Positions 1 to 10,148 are shown, numbered from the stretch's first letter. The stretch: 64,000 nucleotides of DNA from Dyadobacter tibetensis Y620-1 (GCF_000566685.1 NZ_AZQN01000001.1:744001-808000); one strand, 5' to 3'. Notes: generated by a model not told the origin, from the letters alone. Numbers and translations: made by a program.

Positions 1-480
1 GGATAAAACCAACATACTCTTCCCTACAAGTTACTTTGCTTTACCCCCAAAACAGTTACCTCCCTCATTTTCAGCATATTTAATATATTATATTATCTAA
101 AATAAAGAAATTTCTGGTATTTTATCATATCGAAGCCTAGCAAAATTTATATGACAAGATATTTAATTATAAAAAAGAAACTTTAAGTATCTAAGTAATC
201 ATAAATTTTTTAAAGTAAACGAAAACGAAGTTATTCTACTTTTTTTATAATTATACTGTTTGCAACTTATTGATATTTCTTGATATATTGCCGTCATTAC
301 TGATCAATTATATACTAAGATATTATCAATTTTTCTTATTAATACATCATATGAGATATTATTGATTAGTTAGTTTATTTATTATTTTTATACTAATCAT
401 TTCTCGCTATTTAATAATAATACATTTACATAATAATACGATTATCAATTGAAATATACACCTATAAACAAAATAAGATC
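1..480. other. AT-rich leader region without a gene
   Basis: No open frame of credible coding quality is seen. The stretch is very AT-rich compared with the genes around it and runs straight into the ATG of the secreted protein at 481, so it probably carries that gene's promoter and a long untranslated leader. I could not pick one promoter box with confidence because TA-rich matches occur everywhere. Confidence 0.5.
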
Positions 481-3261
481 ATGAAGTATAAATACTATAA
501 ACTAACATCCTTCGCATTGATATTAGGGATTGCCCTGAGTGGAACTCGTATCATGGCACAGCAGTGTGGTTTTGGACCGGCATATACTTGCGGAGGTACG
601 CAGAGATATGAAAACTATGGGTTGAATTCGGATAATATCGCTGCTGAAATTGAGTACGACAATTATATTTCGGCCTTTCATTCCACAAGTGTACGTACGC
701 CAACAGGAACTTTTAAGGTCTGGGGGGAAAGTATGTCGGCAACAGGTGGGGATTTAGCTTCACCGACGGAAATAAACTCCACCAATTATCCAGGCCTGAC
801 TGGGCAAATTTTAAAACTGGCGATGGGGGGAAAAAACTGGTACAATGAGGTTCAATCGGTACTTCTCACCACCGACGGTCTTTTCGCTTGGGGTGACCAA
901 GGGAGAATGCTTCCTAGCGCTCTCACTACTAGTAAAAGTTTCCAAAGAATCTCTGTCCAAGGCAAGGCAGATGGTTTACCGCCTGGTGTCAGTCCTTTGC
1001 AGGTCCGTATGTTATTTGGTACCGGCTTAAACCTCATCTTAACTACCTGTGATGGAAATGTCTGGGTCTTGACTAATGGATATGCAGATATAACAGGAAC
1101 CGGGATTAGTAACTTCTCGAGTTCCACTGGGTCTAACCCACGGGACAAATGGTATAGAGTCACGACAGCGGAACCCGGCAACCCACCGCTAAGCAAAATA
1201 ATTGTGGCTAGAGGCACAGGGACCAACACGGTTATGGCTTTGGATTCTGATGGAAATTTATGGACATGGGGCTACCATACCTTCTTAGGGAATGGTACTT
1301 CAAAAGGGAACGATAAAACCAGAGCAGTAAAAATGCAGTTACCATCGTCCGGTACCATTAAGATGATCGGAATGACGGCCTACTATAATTCATCAACTGG
1401 ATATATGCCGACTTACTATGTATTATATACGGATGGACGGCTATTTTCATTGGGTTCTAACGCTCGTAGACAGCTGGGAAATTGGCCTTCTACTACACCA
1501 GGCTCGAGTACTGTCTCTACTACCTGGATCCAACCTCGATATAATTCAAGCACCGGGCCAGTTATGGACGATATTCATTGGATTTCACCCAATGAACACG
1601 TAACAACCTGGTTTGATCCAGCCGACAATGATTATTATTACTCCTATGCGGCCATTAATGTTCTATCAAAAGCAGGCCTGTTATATAATTGGGGAGATAA
1701 CGATGGTGGTATGTTGGGACGGGTACCAAAGGAAGGATATTTAGATCCTGGACAACCTCAACCATCGGCCAATGGAATCTATACACCTACTACAGATAAG
1801 GTGGTCGCTGTCGAGACAGGGGGACATACGACCATGATGCTGAAACAATGTATGAATACCTATGGCTATACTGGTCACCGTGTAGGCGGTAGTATGGGTG
1901 ACGGCGGATCTCTACCGGAAGGGTGGGAAAACATTTTCACCTTTAACACCGCAGGGTTTGAAGTATGCGGTGCCAACACAGATATAAGCCTGACTCCAAG
2001 CAGTGAATTTATTTGCCAAGGAACCCCATTTTCTGTATGGGCCAGTCCTGTAGGGGGAACTTGGGCCGTAACCTCTGGAAATGCTACTTATAGTACGGTG
2101 AATAATAATTTTTCCATTACCGGACCTGGAGATATCACCATTGAATACACGGCACCCAACGGCTGTCAGATCAAGAGCAAGTCAATTACTTTACCTCAGA
2201 GGGATTTTGGAAACCTGGACCCATTGGTCTACAAAATTGGTAGCGCCAGTATCAAGGCAACCAATAGTGCCTGGTTGGGTCAGAATGCTGGCTTTCCTAC
2301 CTCCGATTGTGCAACAAATATAGCGGACACTAAAGACGGATTGGCAATATTCTCTGGTGTAATTCCTGTAGCGGGAGACGGAAGCTCCGGCTCACCATTT
2401 GAACTCAACGGGGGTATGACCTATAATTTTCAGGTCACTGTAAATGGTAATACTACTATTAAGCCAGTTTACTGGGCGGTGTGGTACGATCTTGATGGCA
2501 ATGGTAGCTTTATCGATGCTGGTGATATCTTTCAGTCGGGCGTACTCAACCATGGCAGCCCCCAAAGCACCACTTTCCCGGTGACCCTTCCTGCATCTGT
2601 ATCTCCCGACGGGGCTATTAGAGTGGTTGGAACGGCTACAAACCTGCCATTTACCAAGGCAATGAATGGGGAATTCTTCGTGGAAAACGGGGAGGTAGAA
2701 GATTATTATGTTAAAATGACGCCATTACCTGTTAAGCTTATTGCCTTCGAAGCTAAAGCAGAAAATCAAATAACCAACCTTTCCTGGTCGACCTCAGAAG
2801 AAGTAAACAGTGAACGCTTCCAAATTGAACACAGCATGGATGGTAAAAAATGGAACCCTATAGGATCGGTTGACTCTAAGGGGTCAGGCAATAATGTGGA
2901 ACGATATGCTTACCAACATTCCAATCCTGTACAGGGCACAAATTTGTACCGTATGAAAATGATAGATTTGGATCAAACCTTCACTTATAGCAGGATTGTT
3001 AGTGTAAAAATTGATGAAATCTTGCAGAAAGGATTTCTATATCCTAACCCCTCTACAAATATGGTTTGGATAGGAGAAATAGACCTCACAAAGGTGACTA
3101 AAGTTCAAATACTCAATACGAATGGTAAGGTTGTTTTAGAGACTAGTTCGGTCGATGCGAATGGAATCCCGGTAAATTCCCTTACCAATGGAGTGTATGT
3201 CCTAAATGCATCCATTGAAAATGGAGGAATTAAGACTTTTAAAATTGTAATCAACCGATAG
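481..3261 (+). CDS. Secreted RCC1-repeat-like protein with GEVED region and T9SS type A sorting domain
   Basis: The 926-residue product begins with a signal peptide (hydrophobic stretch about residues 8-22, likely cleavage after MAQ near 27). Residues about 100-450 hold spaced motifs of the RCC1 propeller type: LFAWGDQG (~134), LWTWGYHT (~260), LFSLGSN (~321) and LYNWGDND (~401), each in a loop rich in Gly. A GEVEDYYV motif near 737-744 marks a GEVED-type region. The tail from about 850, starting FLYPNPS, is a typical T9SS type A sorting domain, so the protein is expected to be exported through the type IX system and fixed to the surface or released. The domain just before the tail (LPVKLIAFEAKAE, then SWSTSEEVNS) is nearly the same as that of the protein at 13584. 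The ligand or substrate is unknown; an adhesin or structural surface role is an inference. Confidence 0.85.
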   Translation: MKYKYYKLTSFALILGIALSGTRIMAQQCGFGPAYTCGGTQRYENYGLNSDNIAAEIEYDNYISAFHSTSVRTPTGTFKVWGESMSATGGDLASPTEINSTNYPGLTGQILKLAMGGKNWYNEVQSVLLTTDGLFAWGDQGRMLPSALTTSKSFQRISVQGKADGLPPGVSPLQVRMLFGTGLNLILTTCDGNVWVLTNGYADITGTGISNFSSSTGSNPRDKWYRVTTAEPGNPPLSKIIVARGTGTNTVMALDSDGNLWTWGYHTFLGNGTSKGNDKTRAVKMQLPSSGTIKMIGMTAYYNSSTGYMPTYYVLYTDGRLFSLGSNARRQLGNWPSTTPGSSTVSTTWIQPRYNSSTGPVMDDIHWISPNEHVTTWFDPADNDYYYSYAAINVLSKAGLLYNWGDNDGGMLGRVPKEGYLDPGQPQPSANGIYTPTTDKVVAVETGGHTTMMLKQCMNTYGYTGHRVGGSMGDGGSLPEGWENIFTFNTAGFEVCGANTDISLTPSSEFICQGTPFSVWASPVGGTWAVTSGNATYSTVNNNFSITGPGDITIEYTAPNGCQIKSKSITLPQRDFGNLDPLVYKIGSASIKATNSAWLGQNAGFPTSDCATNIADTKDGLAIFSGVIPVAGDGSSGSPFELNGGMTYNFQVTVNGNTTIKPVYWAVWYDLDGNGSFIDAGDIFQSGVLNHGSPQSTTFPVTLPASVSPDGAIRVVGTATNLPFTKAMNGEFFVENGEVEDYYVKMTPLPVKLIAFEAKAENQITNLSWSTSEEVNSERFQIEHSMDGKKWNPIGSVDSKGSGNNVERYAYQHSNPVQGTNLYRMKMIDLDQTFTYSRIVSVKIDEILQKGFLYPNPSTNMVWIGEIDLTKVTKVQILNTNGKVVLETSSVDANGIPVNSLTNGVYVLNASIENGGIKTFKIVINR

Positions 3262-3339
3262 CAACAAAAATTAGAATTATTATTTCGAATATTATAATTC
3301 TATAATACTGCCGTCTTAAACAATATTTCTGGTATTAAA

Positions 3340-3379
3340 ATTAACCGTTGCAAGCAGAGCTTTGCAGCGGTTAATTTTT
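3340..3379 (+). terminator. Rho-independent terminator after the RCC1-like gene
   Basis: A 14-bp inverted repeat (arms 3340-3353 and 3362-3375, one mismatch, 8-nt loop) is followed directly by a run of T (3375-3379). It lies 79 bp past the stop codon. The rest of 3262-3667 holds no gene that I can support; one 60-codon open frame there has no recognisable features. Confidence 0.8.
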
Positions 3380-3667
3380 ATGCTAGTATCCAAATCATTT
3401 ATATCTTACCTAATCCTAATAAAACACATTCGAACAGAATGTATTTTATTAGCCTGCACATGCACAAAGATTGGTTCTTTTTCTCCGCAGAATATCCAGG
3501 AGAAAACAGCTTCCGCTATACACATAGATACCACTAGGCTCTGAACGATTCTTATCCCCTATTTGAGATTTTCCAATACCCTGCCACACCCTATCTTTAT
3601 GTTATCGTAATATACCTATGTACTCCAATATAATTTTTATAGATCAGCGTATTCAACATCCCTCATT

Positions 3668-5242
3668 ATGCTACAAATACTTTCTAAAATTTGCCTTTTT
3701 ATTCTTCTAAACCTGGCATTATCGGCTAGCAAACCCCGGAAGGAAAATAGCCACCAGCCCAATATCATTCTTATTTTGGCCGACGATCTGGGCATAGGAC
3801 TACTGGGTCACGAGGGTCAAAAGATTATTAAAACGCCCAATATCGATCGGCTGGCAGAGGAAGGAATGCGCTTCACCAATGCCTATGCCAATATGCTCTG
3901 CGCCCCCTCCCGGGCTTCCTTGATTACCGGTCTACATGATTCTCATCGTAATCGATTTGAAATTACAACAGCCGGAATCTATCAGAAAATCTCAGAAGAT
4001 AAGACAACTGCTCAGGAAATAGAAAGGGCCATCAACAAGAGCCTAAGCCCCATTCCGGATTCGCAGGTTTTTCTCGGGCAGGTAGCCAAGGAGCAAGGTT
4101 ATAAAACAGCACAGTTTGGAAAACTAGAATGGGGCTTTGCCACATCTGACTATCAAATGCAACGTCATGGCTGGGATTATTATTTAGGCTATCTTGACCA
4201 CCAGCGAGCACACGGATTTTATCCCCCATTTCTCTTTCAAAACGGTAGGCCTGTCTTTTATCCCGGTAACAGCAGAACAGATGCAGGAAAGACCATTGAA
4301 CCGGAAACCGAGGCAGCATTTAAAGACCGTTGGGACATGACAGGCAAAAACACCTATTCAGAACATATTTTTATGGAAGGAATACTTGAATTTATTGAAA
4401 AACATAAACAAGAGCCCTTTTTCATGTTCTATCCTACTCAGCTGCCTCACGGCCCGGTATCTATCCCTGCGGTGCATCCAGATTTTATTAATGACAACAG
4501 ACTGACACAGATTGAGAAAGAATATGCCTCTATGGTCAAGCTGCTAGACGATCAGGTAGGAAAAATATTAGATAAGTTAGACGAACTACAACTAACTGAA
4601 AATACCATTATCATCTTTACCTCTGATAATGGCCATGAGATCTACTATGCCCAGGAGGGGCGCACTCATAAGCCGTATACTCATATGGAAAGCGGCAAGC
4701 GGTTCGACGATCTTAAGCTCAAGTATTACAGCGACTCGTCTGGAGATGTTTTCGACGGAAACGGGGGGCGTGCCGGTATGAAAAGAAGTAATCTGGAAGG
4801 AGGTATCCATGTACCATTATTGGTTCGATGGCCAGCCAAGATAAAACCCAAAAGCACTACTTCTCGTTTGACCGCCAATTATGATATTCTACCGACCATC
4901 GCCGAAATTACAGGGTTCCGGAAAAACTTCGTTAGTGATGGACTATCTTTTTACAGTACACTCAGCAATAAAAGTGCCGGAAAAGAACATCAGGAGATTA
5001 TTTATGCTTCCTTCACAGGCCCTACACTTATAACAGATGATGGGTGGAAACTTAGGACTTATCTTCAGAAACAAGTATTCGAACTATATTATTTGCCTGA
5101 TGACTTTCGCGAAGAAAAAGATCTGGCAGAAAAAAATCCCAAGAAACTCGCTGCGTTAAAAAAAGCATTGCTAAAGGCCTGTGACGGAGATTATAATAAC
5201 GGATTATTTTCTAATGACAATAATATTCGACCCAAGTTATGA
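3668..5242 (+). CDS. Secreted sulfatase (arylsulfatase family)
   Basis: The 524-residue protein has a signal peptide (about residues 1-20) and a sulfatase domain over the rest. The metal-binding DD pair is at 39-40 in ILILADD, and the CAPSR motif at 78-82 is the site where Cys78 would be turned into formylglycine. Further family signs are PHGPV, TSDNGHE and GGIHVPLLVRWP, where the last is the usual region before the C-terminal subdomain. It should hydrolyse a sulfate ester, probably on a polysaccharide or aryl substrate, in the periplasm or at the surface. Activation needs a formylglycine-generating or anaerobic maturase enzyme, which is not in this window. It stands alone, with terminators or gaps on both sides, so the neighbours do not reveal the substrate. 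Confidence 0.92.
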   Translation: MLQILSKICLFILLNLALSASKPRKENSHQPNIILILADDLGIGLLGHEGQKIIKTPNIDRLAEEGMRFTNAYANMLCAPSRASLITGLHDSHRNRFEITTAGIYQKISEDKTTAQEIERAINKSLSPIPDSQVFLGQVAKEQGYKTAQFGKLEWGFATSDYQMQRHGWDYYLGYLDHQRAHGFYPPFLFQNGRPVFYPGNSRTDAGKTIEPETEAAFKDRWDMTGKNTYSEHIFMEGILEFIEKHKQEPFFMFYPTQLPHGPVSIPAVHPDFINDNRLTQIEKEYASMVKLLDDQVGKILDKLDELQLTENTIIIFTSDNGHEIYYAQEGRTHKPYTHMESGKRFDDLKLKYYSDSSGDVFDGNGGRAGMKRSNLEGGIHVPLLVRWPAKIKPKSTTSRLTANYDILPTIAEITGFRKNFVSDGLSFYSTLSNKSAGKEHQEIIYASFTGPTLITDDGWKLRTYLQKQVFELYYLPDDFREEKDLAEKNPKKLAALKKALLKACDGDYNNGLFSNDNNIRPKL

Positions 5243-5472
5243 TATGAAGGGCCCCCAAGTCATGGAACAAAAGTATAAATCCAATTCAGCGTCCCGATCG
5301 AAACTAAACTGATTGGTTTAACGGGAATCAGCGAAGTAGATAACATAAGTCTTAAATGCATGATTGCGGCGATGGAATAATTAAATCGCCGCAATCTATC
5401 CAGGGGGACGTCATCCAACAGTAATTCAACCTTTATGGTTCGGAGGAATTGCTTATACAGTAATGGATAACA

Positions 5473-6210
5473 TTACCATTCAATTTCTCCAGTTATAGGG
5501 TTGCTTTCTTCACTAAAAAACTTCCCGGTTGGGCCGTCCCGATCTATCAGAGCATATTTTACGATGCGTCCGGCGGCTATTTCCACCTTGCCACCATTAT
5601 GATAGGTAAAATCGGTGCTGGTATATCCTGGGCAAACCGCATTCACTTTAAAAGTCGTGTTCCGTAACTCATACGCGAGATGAATCGTATACATATTTAA
5701 TGCTGATTTGGAAGATCCATAGACTGCATATTTGGCATAATCATAGGCTTGCCACTGCGGATTGCTTTGCAAGGCAAGTGAACCTACACTAGTACTTACA
5801 TTGACAATGCGAGGCTCATTCGAATTTCTTAGCAAATCAATAAAAGCTTGCGTGACTCTTACGACTCCAAAGACATTGGTATCAAATGTGGACATAAATT
5901 GTTCAATACTTGCCTCAAGAGCGGTAAATGGACTCCCCCCATTTATTCCTGCATTATTAACTAATACATCCAAGTAACCTACTTTATTGCCAATTTCTAC
6001 CCTAGACTCCTTTACTGAGTACCCATCTGTAACATCCAGACGTACTGCCTCAACCTGAACCAGACCCTCAGCTTTTAATTTATTTACGGCTTCCATGCCC
6101 TTTTCCAGATCACGGCAGCCGAGGAATACATAAAAACCTTTTTCCAGCAATTGCCTTGCTGTTTCGAATCCAATACCTTTATTACCACCCGTTATTAATG
6201 CTGTTTTCAT
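5473..6210 (-). CDS. Short-chain dehydrogenase/reductase (SDR)
   Basis: The 245-residue product has the classical SDR layout: TGGNKGIG cofactor loop at 7-14, NNAG at 85-88, catalytic Ser in the 139-144 region and YGSSK with Tyr164 and Lys168. I chose the ATG at 6210 because it puts the Rossmann strand at the N-terminus; the frame stays open 21 codons further upstream but that extension has no SDR match. It oxidises or reduces an alcohol/carbonyl with NAD(P). It lies 77 bp downstream of a Crp-like regulator gene on the same strand and is probably co-transcribed or controlled by it. The resemblance is to carbonyl-reductase-like SDRs, but the substrate is not predictable. Confidence 0.88.
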   Translation of the reverse strand: MKTALITGGNKGIGFETARQLLEKGFYVFLGCRDLEKGMEAVNKLKAEGLVQVEAVRLDVTDGYSVKESRVEIGNKVGYLDVLVNNAGINGGSPFTALEASIEQFMSTFDTNVFGVVRVTQAFIDLLRNSNEPRIVNVSTSVGSLALQSNPQWQAYDYAKYAVYGSSKSALNMYTIHLAYELRNTTFKVNAVCPGYTSTDFTYHNGGKVEIAAGRIVKYALIDRDGPTGKFFSEESNPITGEIEW

Positions 6211-6287
6211 TTTTTCTATTTGATATTTGACTGAGGCAAAGTTCCCATACAGGAGCATTTTATCAATTACCAAATGTTAAAAAAGAC

Positions 6288-6854
6288 TTACCGAATTTTA
6301 CTTCTTATTCTACTTAATGACTGCTGCGTAACGCCTAAATAGGAGGCAATATAGGAAAGGGGTACTCTATTGATTAGTCCGGGATGATTGTCAAGAAATT
6401 CCAAATATCGGGTAGTTGCATCCTGAGAGATAACGGGACCCTTCCTGGATTTTTGATACATACATGTCTGCACTACCTTGTTTTTTATAATATTCCAGCC
6501 TGCAACATGTTCAGAAAGTGCATTCCAGCTTAACCTAGAAAAAACTACAATGCTACAGTCAGTAATAGCCTGAAGATAATCCTCGCAAACAGTTTCGTTC
6601 TCAAAACATAAATAGTCGACCAGCATACTATTTTCTTCAATAAAGCAGCGTGTAATTTCATCCCCGGCAGGAGAATGGTAATATCCGCGAACCACTCCAT
6701 CCAGCACAAAACCTACACTTTTCGGTACTTTACCTGCTTCAGAAAAAAATTCCCCCTTCAGAAGATTATGTTTTGTCGCTTTACTATTTATAAAGTCAAT
6801 TTCCTGCGAATTCAATTCGCCAAATTTCAATAGATACTTTATTAGCTCATTCAT
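6288..6854 (-). CDS. Crp/Fnr family transcriptional regulator
   Basis: The 188-residue protein has an N-terminal cyclic-nucleotide-type beta-roll (about residues 20-115, with LLKGEFFSEAGK and the GVVRGYY turn) and a short C-terminal helix-turn-helix in VPLSYIASYLGVTQQSLSRIR. This is the small Crp-like type common in Bacteroidota, which often lacks the residues for cAMP. No Cys cluster of the Fnr type is seen. It precedes the SDR gene on the same strand, so local control of the SDR is plausible. Confidence 0.85.
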   Translation of the reverse strand: MNELIKYLLKFGELNSQEIDFINSKATKHNLLKGEFFSEAGKVPKSVGFVLDGVVRGYYHSPAGDEITRCFIEENSMLVDYLCFENETVCEDYLQAITDCSIVVFSRLSWNALSEHVAGWNIIKNKVVQTCMYQKSRKGPVISQDATTRYLEFLDNHPGLINRVPLSYIASYLGVTQQSLSRIRSKIR

Positions 6855-6961
6855 AATTACTTTTTCTGCTTTTTAACTTTCCGTACTTTCTTTGATTGAG
6901 GAGTAATTTTGAATCGCCTTCTCCCTTATCCATAGATAACCGAACCATTATTCCTAATGGC

Positions 6962-7387
6962 TTATCCCAATAATCGATCATAGTCCATTTGGATTTGCGC
7001 ATCTAAGTAAGCCCAGGTTTCTGAGGACCAGTCTCTTTGTTTTAACAGCTTATTTTTTAAGGTAGTTGAAGTACTCACTTCTAACAAAAATTCCCGGGCA
7101 GTAAATTGGTCCGTAAACACTATATCGGCCAACATCAATCGAATGCAGATCTTTTTCTGAGCTAACCATTCCCAATCTACTATTTCCCGGATCGAAAGCC
7201 ACTCCAAAAAGTCATATCGGGGCTCCGGAAAATTGAAAATTAAAAGGGGCAAATCTTGATAATATTCCACTCTAAAGCGAACTATGGAATCTGCTTTAAG
7301 GAGATTCTCTGGGAAACTGGTATTTTTTAAAATAATCTGCAGGGAGTTCGATGAGGGCTGTAGCCTTGTTAAAGCTCGTAAAGACAT
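6962..7387 (-). CDS. Hypothetical protein of unknown family
   Basis: The frame gives a 141-residue soluble protein from the ATG at 7387 (a TTG 15 codons upstream is possible). It is leucine-rich and aromatic, with a WLSIREIVDWEWLAQKK segment near the middle, and has no signal peptide, membrane span or motif I recognise. The codon use and amino-acid composition look like a real gene, and there is no competing frame on the other strand. It sits 107 bp upstream of the Crp-like gene on the same strand, so the three genes 7387 to 5473 could form one unit. No function is proposed. Confidence 0.5.
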   Translation of the reverse strand: MSLRALTRLQPSSNSLQIILKNTSFPENLLKADSIVRFRVEYYQDLPLLIFNFPEPRYDFLEWLSIREIVDWEWLAQKKICIRLMLADIVFTDQFTAREFLLEVSTSTTLKNKLLKQRDWSSETWAYLDAQIQMDYDRLLG

Positions 7388-7699
7388 ATATAATAGTTTA
7401 TATTCTAAAACTGAACCCTTGAGAAACAACAATATTAATCACTCAGGTCATATAGGTAGGAAGAAGCGGCTGGCCAAGATCCGTCCTACTCGGAAATGCT
7501 AATATACTTTCAAAAATTGCCATTTGACCGTAATTTCGAACCAAAATTTAAATGGTACTTTACAGTGAAATTTTATCCTCCAGATTTATCAGCGAAATCT
7601 GTTGAAAAGAAAAACTTATAAATACTGAAAAGAAATAAAGAATCCGTTATTTCTTTTAGTAGTAACACCTAAGCCATTCATAACCGTATCCCTCATTCC

Positions 7700-10069
7700 A
7701 TGATCCAGTTCATTTACAAAATAAGATCAACGGCCCTGATAAGTGTTTTGCTGTTGATTGCCCGACCAGTTGTATCCTTAGATCTATACGTATCTTTAAA
7801 AGGAGACGACCGAAACCCTGGAACGATGCAAAAGCCCCTGGCCACCTTACAAGGGGCACAGTTAAAAATCAGGACGATTCAAGTGCCCGTGACAGTATAT
7901 GTTCGCGCCGGAACTTACTATCTGTCCAAACCCATCCTTTTTGGACCAGAAGATTCCCGCGAGCCTAAACAAAGGACGATATTTAAACCATACGCAAATG
8001 AGCATGTTGTGATCAGCGGAGGAGTGCCTATATCTTTGCAATGGAAGAGGCATCGGGATAATATCCTAAAGGCCCAGGTTCCTCAGGAACTTCTATTCGA
8101 CCAAATATATCTGGATGGACAAAAGCAAAGAATGGCCCGATTTCCCAATTTCGACCCTGCTGCCAGTCATTTTGGAGGCTATTCAGAAGAGGTGCTGTCA
8201 CCAGAACGCATTAAAAAATGGAAGAACCCTACCGGAGCGTTTATACATGCCCTGCATAGTCATGAATGGGGAGGTTATCACTACCGTGTAATTGGCAAAA
8301 AATCTGAAGGGGAGTTAGATTTGGAGGGCGGATATCAGAATAACCGTCAAATGGGTATGCATAAAAAATACCGATTCATAGAAAATATTTTCGAAGAACT
8401 CGACACTTTGCACGAGTGGTATTTTGATAAGGGTGCACAAACCCTATACCTATACGGATCTGATATTCAAGCGATCAGCAAACAAAAACTGGTAACTCCG
8501 CAACTTAAGAGCTTGATAATGTTTAGGGGTACCGCTAACACCCCGGTTCGAAATATTCACATTGAAGGTTTCGAATTCGCCCACGTTCTGCGGAGCTTTA
8601 TGGATACAAAGGAGCCGCTACTACGAAGCGACTGGGCTATCTACAGGGGAGGAACGGTGCTATTGGAAGGTACAGAGAACTGTTCCGTTAAAAAATGCTA
8701 TTTCAATGAGGTTGGTGGGAACGGGGTGTTCTTTAGTAATTACAACCGCAGCGGGGAGGTATCTGGCTGCCATATCAAAAATGCAGGTGCCAGTGGGATC
8801 TGTTTCGTAGGCGATCCTGCAGCGGTGCGCTCGCCAAGTTTTGAATATCATCAGTCGATCCCCTATAAAGAAATGGATTTAAAACCGGGACCCGTTAATA
8901 ATAACTATCCTGCGGAATGCAAGGTATATGACAACCTCATACACGATATAGGGACAGTTGAAAAACAGGTAGCAGGAGTCCATATATCTATGTCGATGGA
9001 TATAGAAGTTAGCCATAACACAATATATAATGTCCCACGTTCAGGGATTAACATCAGTGAAGGCACCTGGGGCGGACATTTAATAGAATTCAATGATGTC
9101 TTTAATACGGTGCTGGAAACCGGGGATCACGGAGCCTTTAATTCCTGGGGACGAGATAGATTCTGGCACCCTAATCGCAAGGTAATGGACAGCCTGGTGG
9201 CCTCACATCCCGAATTGATTCTCTTAGACGTTCAGAAAACAATCGTCCTTAGAAACAATCGCTTTCGCTGCGATCATGGCTGGGATATCGATCTAGACGA
9301 CGGAAGTAGCAACTACTACATTTACAATAACTTATGCCTGAATGGTGGATTAAAGCTTCGGGAAGGATTTAACCGGAAGGTCGAAAATAACATCATGGTA
9401 AATAATTCTTTTCATCCGCATGTATGGTTTGCAAATAGTAAGGATATCTTTAGGCATAACATCGTGACTAAGCCCTATTTTCCTATCCGCGTCAACTATT
9501 GGGGCCAGGAGGTTAATTATAACTTTTTCCCTGACCAAAAATCTCTGGAAGCCTCCCAGAAGAATGGTACAGACCAGAATAGCAAATCTGGAAATCCCGA
9601 ATTTATGGACCCTAAAACAGGAGACTACCGGGTTGAGAAAAATAGTGCTGCCAAAAAAATTGGCTTCAAAAATTTCCCCATGGACCAGTTTGGAGTAGTT
9701 TCAGCCCATCTTAAATCCTTGGCTATCCCAGTTCCCCTTCCACTGTTACATGACAGGGACCCTGAACAAGTTTTATCAGAGGCGTTTTGGCTTGGAGGTA
9801 AAATTCGGAATGTATCGGGTTTAGGAGATCGGTCAGCCTTTGGCCTTCCCGACCAGTTTGGTGTCATCGTTGAAGAACTGGTATCCGGCAGTGTTCTCTC
9901 AAAATCACCATTACAAAAAGGAGATGTCATACGTAAGATTGAGGGTATTTCTACTCCAGACGTAAGCGAATTGATGAATGAATACCAAAAATTGACTTGG
10001 AAAGGACGAGCCCAAATCGAAGTTTACCGCAATCAGCGTCCTATTCAGTTAGACATTCTCTTTAAATAG
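7700..10069 (+). CDS. Secreted right-handed beta-helix protein (GH141-like) with C-terminal PDZ domain
   Basis: The 789-residue protein has a signal peptide (about 1-26) and then a segment LYVSLKGDDRNPGTMQKPLATL that opens many secreted parallel beta-helix enzymes. The region to about 650 follows the pattern of glycoside hydrolase family 141-like proteins: VYVRAGTYYLSKPI, LDGQKQRMARFPN, then repeated beta-helix coils with NTIYNV, GINIS and YIYNNLCLNGG. The last 70-75 residues (GVIVEELVSGSVLSK then LQKGDVIRKIEG) are a PDZ domain. A carbohydrate-acting role is inferred from the helix family; the PDZ would bind a peptide or a partner. Family membership of the helix is by pattern only. It is followed by paired hairpins shared with the convergent LysR gene. 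Confidence 0.82.
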   Translation: MIQFIYKIRSTALISVLLLIARPVVSLDLYVSLKGDDRNPGTMQKPLATLQGAQLKIRTIQVPVTVYVRAGTYYLSKPILFGPEDSREPKQRTIFKPYANEHVVISGGVPISLQWKRHRDNILKAQVPQELLFDQIYLDGQKQRMARFPNFDPAASHFGGYSEEVLSPERIKKWKNPTGAFIHALHSHEWGGYHYRVIGKKSEGELDLEGGYQNNRQMGMHKKYRFIENIFEELDTLHEWYFDKGAQTLYLYGSDIQAISKQKLVTPQLKSLIMFRGTANTPVRNIHIEGFEFAHVLRSFMDTKEPLLRSDWAIYRGGTVLLEGTENCSVKKCYFNEVGGNGVFFSNYNRSGEVSGCHIKNAGASGICFVGDPAAVRSPSFEYHQSIPYKEMDLKPGPVNNNYPAECKVYDNLIHDIGTVEKQVAGVHISMSMDIEVSHNTIYNVPRSGINISEGTWGGHLIEFNDVFNTVLETGDHGAFNSWGRDRFWHPNRKVMDSLVASHPELILLDVQKTIVLRNNRFRCDHGWDIDLDDGSSNYYIYNNLCLNGGLKLREGFNRKVENNIMVNNSFHPHVWFANSKDIFRHNIVTKPYFPIRVNYWGQEVNYNFFPDQKSLEASQKNGTDQNSKSGNPEFMDPKTGDYRVEKNSAAKKIGFKNFPMDQFGVVSAHLKSLAIPVPLPLLHDRDPEQVLSEAFWLGGKIRNVSGLGDRSAFGLPDQFGVIVEELVSGSVLSKSPLQKGDVIRKIEGISTPDVSELMNEYQKLTWKGRAQIEVYRNQRPIQLDILFK

Positions 10070-10090
10070 GTATGCTTTAATAAGCCTGAA

Positions 10091-10148
10091 GTACTGCCAC
10101 CCCAGTACAAGCAATACAGGGCAGACGGGGGAGAATATTTACTCCCCC
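10091..10148. terminator. Convergent terminator hairpins
   Basis: Two inverted repeats lie between the ends of the beta-helix gene and the convergent LysR gene. The first has 6-bp arms (10091-10096 and 10103-10108). The second has 7-bp GC-rich arms (GGGGGAG at 10127-10133, CTCCCCC at 10142-10148, 8-nt AT loop) and overlaps the stop codon of the LysR gene. They could serve transcripts from both sides. Long T runs are lacking. Confidence 0.55.

Noticed and set aside
852..1229. 125-codon minus-strand frame
   Set aside because: It is opposite the T9SS protein gene and has no features of its own.
3362..3544. 60-codon plus-strand frame past the first terminator
   Set aside because: It begins inside the terminator hairpin and shows no coding signs beyond chance.
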